Below are positions 7,032 through 8,706 of a stretch of 8,706 nt of DNA, one piece after another. A model generated the notes under the pieces. It ran no database searches, was not told where the DNA came from, and saw only the letters and a program-made list of their open reading frames with translations. The stretch covers positions 1 to 8,706 of the forward strand of contig DATBFJ010000007.1 in NCBI GenBank assembly GCA_036558545.1. The letters are read 5' to 3'. A program made the translations under genes and the position numbers. Source of the DNA: JALYGJ01 sp036558545 (lineage in GTDB: Bacteria > Chloroflexota > Limnocylindria > Limnocylindrales > CSP1-4). Positions within the stretch are counted from its first letter, which is position 1. Every line of letters starts with the position of its first letter.

Positions 7032-7104
7032 TTCATGGGCTCCGGGACTGCTAGTCGGGCAGCTTGCTGTTTCGGAGCCCACCCACACTCGTTGTTCCGT
7101 GAGC
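7032..7104 (+). ncRNA. Structured RNA element, copy 2 of the tandem 73-nt pair
   Basis: Exactly 73 nt after copy 1, sharing TTCATGGG (7032-7039) and AGTCGGGCAGCT (7053-7064); the first 33 nt match copy 1 at 27 positions. The stem is GGGCTCCGG (7037-7045) with TCGGAGCCC (7072-7080), nine pairs at the same offsets as in copy 1. One pair has changed from C-G to T-A, one from T-G to C-G, and one from G-C to G-T. GGGCAGC (7057-7063) can pair with GTTGTTC (7091-7097) at the same offset, where three C-to-T changes each leave a G-T pair. The second small hairpin is weak here (CTC/GAG only). The pattern favours an RNA made from the plus strand. Confidence 0.6.
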
Positions 7105-7135
7105 GTCAGCTGGCGTGGCAGCGGCGGCGTTTCCA

Positions 7136-7141
7136 TATACT
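7136..7141 (+). promoter_or_regulatory. Candidate -10 box for the 75-residue gene
   Basis: TATACT matches the -10 consensus at five of six positions and ends 10 nt before the ATG at 7152, leaving room for only a very short leader. No clear -35 is visible. If real, the 75-residue gene has its own promoter and the tandem RNA upstream is not its leader. Confidence 0.45.
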
Positions 7142-7151
7142 CGGCTGGCCG

Positions 7152-7379
7152 ATGAAGCAGCTTTACCACCCCGACGACCTGGCCTCGATGGACCCGCTGG
7201 TGCTGATGAAGAACCTCGACCACGTGCGCATGACATCGCGCCGGCTGAGCTACGTGCTTCAGCAGCAGGTCCATCTCTACACGCCCGAGGCGAACAAGAT
7301 CCGGACAGAGATCGACCAATACGTCGAGGCCGAGCGCCAGATCGAATGGGAGATGGCTCGCCGCGGCCTGCGCCCCTGA
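7152..7379 (+). CDS. Hypothetical small protein (75 aa)
   Basis: I do not recognise a family. The protein starts MKQLYHPDDLASMDPLV and is predicted to be mostly helical and highly charged, with heptad-like stretches (KNLDHVRMTSRRLSYVLQQQVHLYT and EIDQYVEAERQIEWEMARRG). It has no signal peptide or membrane segment. Third codon positions are strongly G or C, as in the surrounding real genes, which supports coding. The ATG at 7152 is chosen because TATACT sits just before it; the same frame is open back to an ATG at 7035, but that start lies inside the stem of RNA copy 2 and adds a Cys- and Arg-rich stretch unlike the rest. There is no Shine-Dalgarno. It ends before a hairpin and converges on a minus-strand gene. 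Confidence 0.65.
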   Translation: MKQLYHPDDLASMDPLVLMKNLDHVRMTSRRLSYVLQQQVHLYTPEANKIRTEIDQYVEAERQIEWEMARRGLRP

Positions 7380-7390
7380 GCCCCACCACC

Positions 7391-7417
7391 CGTTTGGACC
7401 GTTGCGGTCGTTTGGAC
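7391..7417. repeat. Short direct repeats CGTTTGGAC
   Basis: CGTTTGGAC occurs at 7391-7399 and again at 7409-7417, spaced 18 bp, and a shorter GTTTGGA recurs at 7461-7467. They lie in the spacer between the convergent genes. No role can be assigned; they could be a protein-binding site or chance. Confidence 0.35.
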
Positions 7418-7440
7418 GGATTACATCCACCATTTCAGGA

Positions 7441-7460
7441 AACCGGACCCATGTCCGGTT
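7441..7460. terminator. Hairpin between convergent genes, possible bidirectional terminator
   Basis: AACCGGAC and GTCCGGTT form a perfect 8-bp stem with a 4-nt loop CCAT, flanked by GTTT on the right and by TTTCC on the minus-strand side. The position between two converging genes suits a two-way terminator. The T-runs are short, so efficiency is uncertain. Confidence 0.5.
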
Positions 7461-7491
7461 GTTTGGATGACATGGGTTCGCGTGACCGGAT

Positions 7492-8196
7492 CTAGCGTCT
7501 GTCGGCCGAAACGGTGGACGGATGTGGTCCATCCGATACAAGCCAGATGGCGCGAACAGATCCGGAAGGCTCGCGCAACCAGGTCCGTACCTCACGGCCT
7601 CGAGCTGGGTAAATCGACGCCATCGTCGCCGAGTGAGCGGCAATCACGTTTCGTGCCGCAGTTGTCCGTGGGAGGATCAGCAGCCTCCCGACAATCGATG
7701 GTCGCCATCCGAGCCGCCTCCAAACGATCGTAGGTGCCAGGCGCTCTTTTGCGTCCAGAGTTCGGTTTGTCTCCTCCAGCGAGCCGAAGACACTCTTGAC
7801 CTCGCAGACAGCCACGGCCCTGAACGCCTCATTGGTCGCCAGCACGTCGATTGAGCCACGCTCGCCGAACTCCGAGAACGAGACCTCAACGTCGGCGCGC
7901 CAGCCTCGAGCGCGAAAGACAGAAACACAGCTCTCGACCAAGGCTGCGTGGCGCTCATCCAGCAGTCGGTCGGCCGCGGCGCCGTTCCACCACGTGACCA
8001 GCCGAGCGCGGCCGCCCTGCGCCTCCATTACACGCCGAAGGCGTTCGAGGGCAACGCCACCAGCGCGCGAACCTTCGATCGCTTTGATGTCATTGAGCGG
8101 TACCGCGGCGGCCGACGCGAGTTGAACCTGAGTTAGCCCGAGCCGGTGCCGGATGAGGCGGACTGTCTGCGCGAGGCGCTCGTCGTCGGGGTGCAC
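7492..8196 (-). CDS. Xre-type HTH protein fused to a PD-(D/E)XK nuclease-like domain
   Basis: A 234-residue protein with two parts. Residues about 5-62 form a Cro/C1-type helix-turn-helix: LAQTVRLIRHRLGLTQVQLASAAAVPLNDIKAIEGSRAGG. Residues about 80-175 look like a PD-(D/E)XK restriction-type fold: ALVESCVSVFRARGWRADVE, then GERGSIDVLA (D117), then VAVCEVKS with E132 and K134, followed by LDAKERLAPTIVWRRLGW. The spacing D-(14)-E-x-K fits the nuclease core. As I recall, similar HTH-plus-nuclease-fold proteins are widespread in actinobacteria and usually annotated only as regulators; whether they cut DNA is unknown to me. The start is GTG at 8196, with no Shine-Dalgarno seen. It lies 34 nt downstream of a small gene on the same strand, so the two may form an operon. 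Confidence 0.8.
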   Translation of the reverse strand: MHPDDERLAQTVRLIRHRLGLTQVQLASAAAVPLNDIKAIEGSRAGGVALERLRRVMEAQGGRARLVTWWNGAAADRLLDERHAALVESCVSVFRARGWRADVEVSFSEFGERGSIDVLATNEAFRAVAVCEVKSVFGSLEETNRTLDAKERLAPTIVWRRLGWRPSIVGRLLILPRTTAARNVIAAHSATMASIYPARGREVRTWLREPSGSVRAIWLVSDGPHPSTVSADRR

Positions 8197-8230
8197 CGCA
8201 CGAGCATGGCGAATGACAGTTAGCGATGAC

Positions 8231-8515
8231 TTATGCGGTAGTGGGACTCAGTGAGATCGTGGTTGGCAGTGGCTCGGTGATCGGCTGCTCTTCGCGGGCC
8301 ACGCGTTCGGCCAGGGCGATGAGCTTGGGCAGGTTGTCCAGGCAGAAGGTGATGCCGTGCTCAGCCAGCTCGGGATAGCCCATTCCGCGGAATGCGCCCC
8401 GCGCCGCGACGGCACTCATCTCGTCGTACAAGGCCGGCCACGCGACGCGGCGACGCCGGTAGCAGAAACGGACGAACTCGAGCGCCTCGTCATCCGTTCC
8501 GGCAGGGCTCGCCAT
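8231..8515 (-). CDS. Hypothetical protein of the FCYRRRR type (94 aa)
   Basis: The core EFVRFCYRRRRVAWPALYDEM-SAVAARGAFRGMGYPELAEHGITFCLDNLPKLIALAERV resembles a small uncharacterised protein I associate with actinobacteria; no function is known to me. It is soluble and helical with an Arg-rich patch (residues 18-21), and may bind nucleic acid or another protein. The ATG at 8515 is chosen because the conserved-looking part begins about 12 residues later. The frame stays open upstream: a GTG at 8581 has a good GGGAGAGGG sequence 4 nt before it (116 residues) and a TTG at 8641 would give 136. The added residues are Ala/Pro/Ser-rich. It precedes the HTH-nuclease gene by 34 nt on the same strand. 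Confidence 0.7.
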   Translation of the reverse strand: MASPAGTDDEALEFVRFCYRRRRVAWPALYDEMSAVAARGAFRGMGYPELAEHGITFCLDNLPKLIALAERVAREEQPITEPLPTTISLSPTTA

Positions 8516-8706
8516 GGCATTCGGGGCGGCTTGGGCGGACGGGGTAAAGGCTGACGCCCGACCGGCAGGCTGAAGCGACACGTAACCCTCTCCCTGCGCT
8601 CCCACACGGGCATTTGGCAAGAGCGCCACTCGACTTAGCAACCGACGACGCGTCCGGACCTGGTTCGCTCCGTCCGAAACGCTGTCCTCTCCTCCAACGC
8701 CGGCCG
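8516..8706. other. Right-edge region upstream of the small minus-strand gene
   Basis: No separate gene is supported. On the minus strand it would hold the promoter and leader of the FCYRRRR-type gene, or up to 42 extra N-terminal residues if that gene starts at the TTG at 8641. A GGGAGAGGG sequence 4 nt before the GTG at 8581 is the only ribosome-binding-like site. Confidence 0.4.

Noticed and set aside
6959..7064. CRISPR-like array
   Set aside because: Only two imperfect copies with no unique spacers of regular kind, no cas genes, and diverged halves that still base-pair.
6960..7643. 227-residue minus-strand frame over the tandem RNA and the small gene
   Set aside because: No domain or motif is visible. 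It overlaps a better-supported plus-strand gene and the end of the HTH-nuclease gene, and crosses the hairpin at 7441.

Overview
The window is high-GC bacterial chromosome with GTG and TTG starts and several genes that look leaderless. It has an actinobacterial character: an inositol-1-phosphate synthase, an RND permease with no membrane-fusion or outer-membrane partner (as in monoderm bacteria), and a short FCYRRRR-type hypothetical protein of a kind I associate with Actinobacteria. A deep actinobacterial lineage such as Thermoleophilia is my best guess. This is inference from gene content, not from a marker gene.

Left part, minus strand (1-2953): a tRNA-Arg(TCT) is followed after 15 nt by an MFS exporter of the DHA3 type. 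A 51-nt gap containing a perfect 11+1+11 inverted repeat then leads to ino1, which runs off the left edge with no stop codon seen. The ino1 product carries an N-terminal helix-turn-helix domain of about 65 residues ahead of the NAD-binding synthase core. The inverted repeat overlaps the predicted leaderless promoter of the same gene, so an enzyme that represses its own gene is an attractive hypothesis.

Middle part, plus strand (3237-6951): a MarR-family regulator and a 1063-residue RND permease form a translationally coupled pair (TTGA overlap, good Shine-Dalgarno). A short inverted repeat overlaps the likely -10 of the marR promoter. This reads as a self-regulated drug or lipid efflux operon.

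Right part (6952-8706): immediately after the RND stop there are two tandem copies of a 73-nt element. The copies keep the same stem and the same loop-to-downstream pairing although the pairing strands differ in sequence. The base changes keep pairing only on the plus strand (G-U pairs), which points to a structured RNA. I do not recognise its class. A 75-residue hypothetical protein with its own TATACT box follows. A hairpin then separates it from a convergent minus-strand pair: a small conserved-looking protein and a protein joining an Xre-type helix-turn-helix to a PD-(D/E)XK nuclease-like domain.
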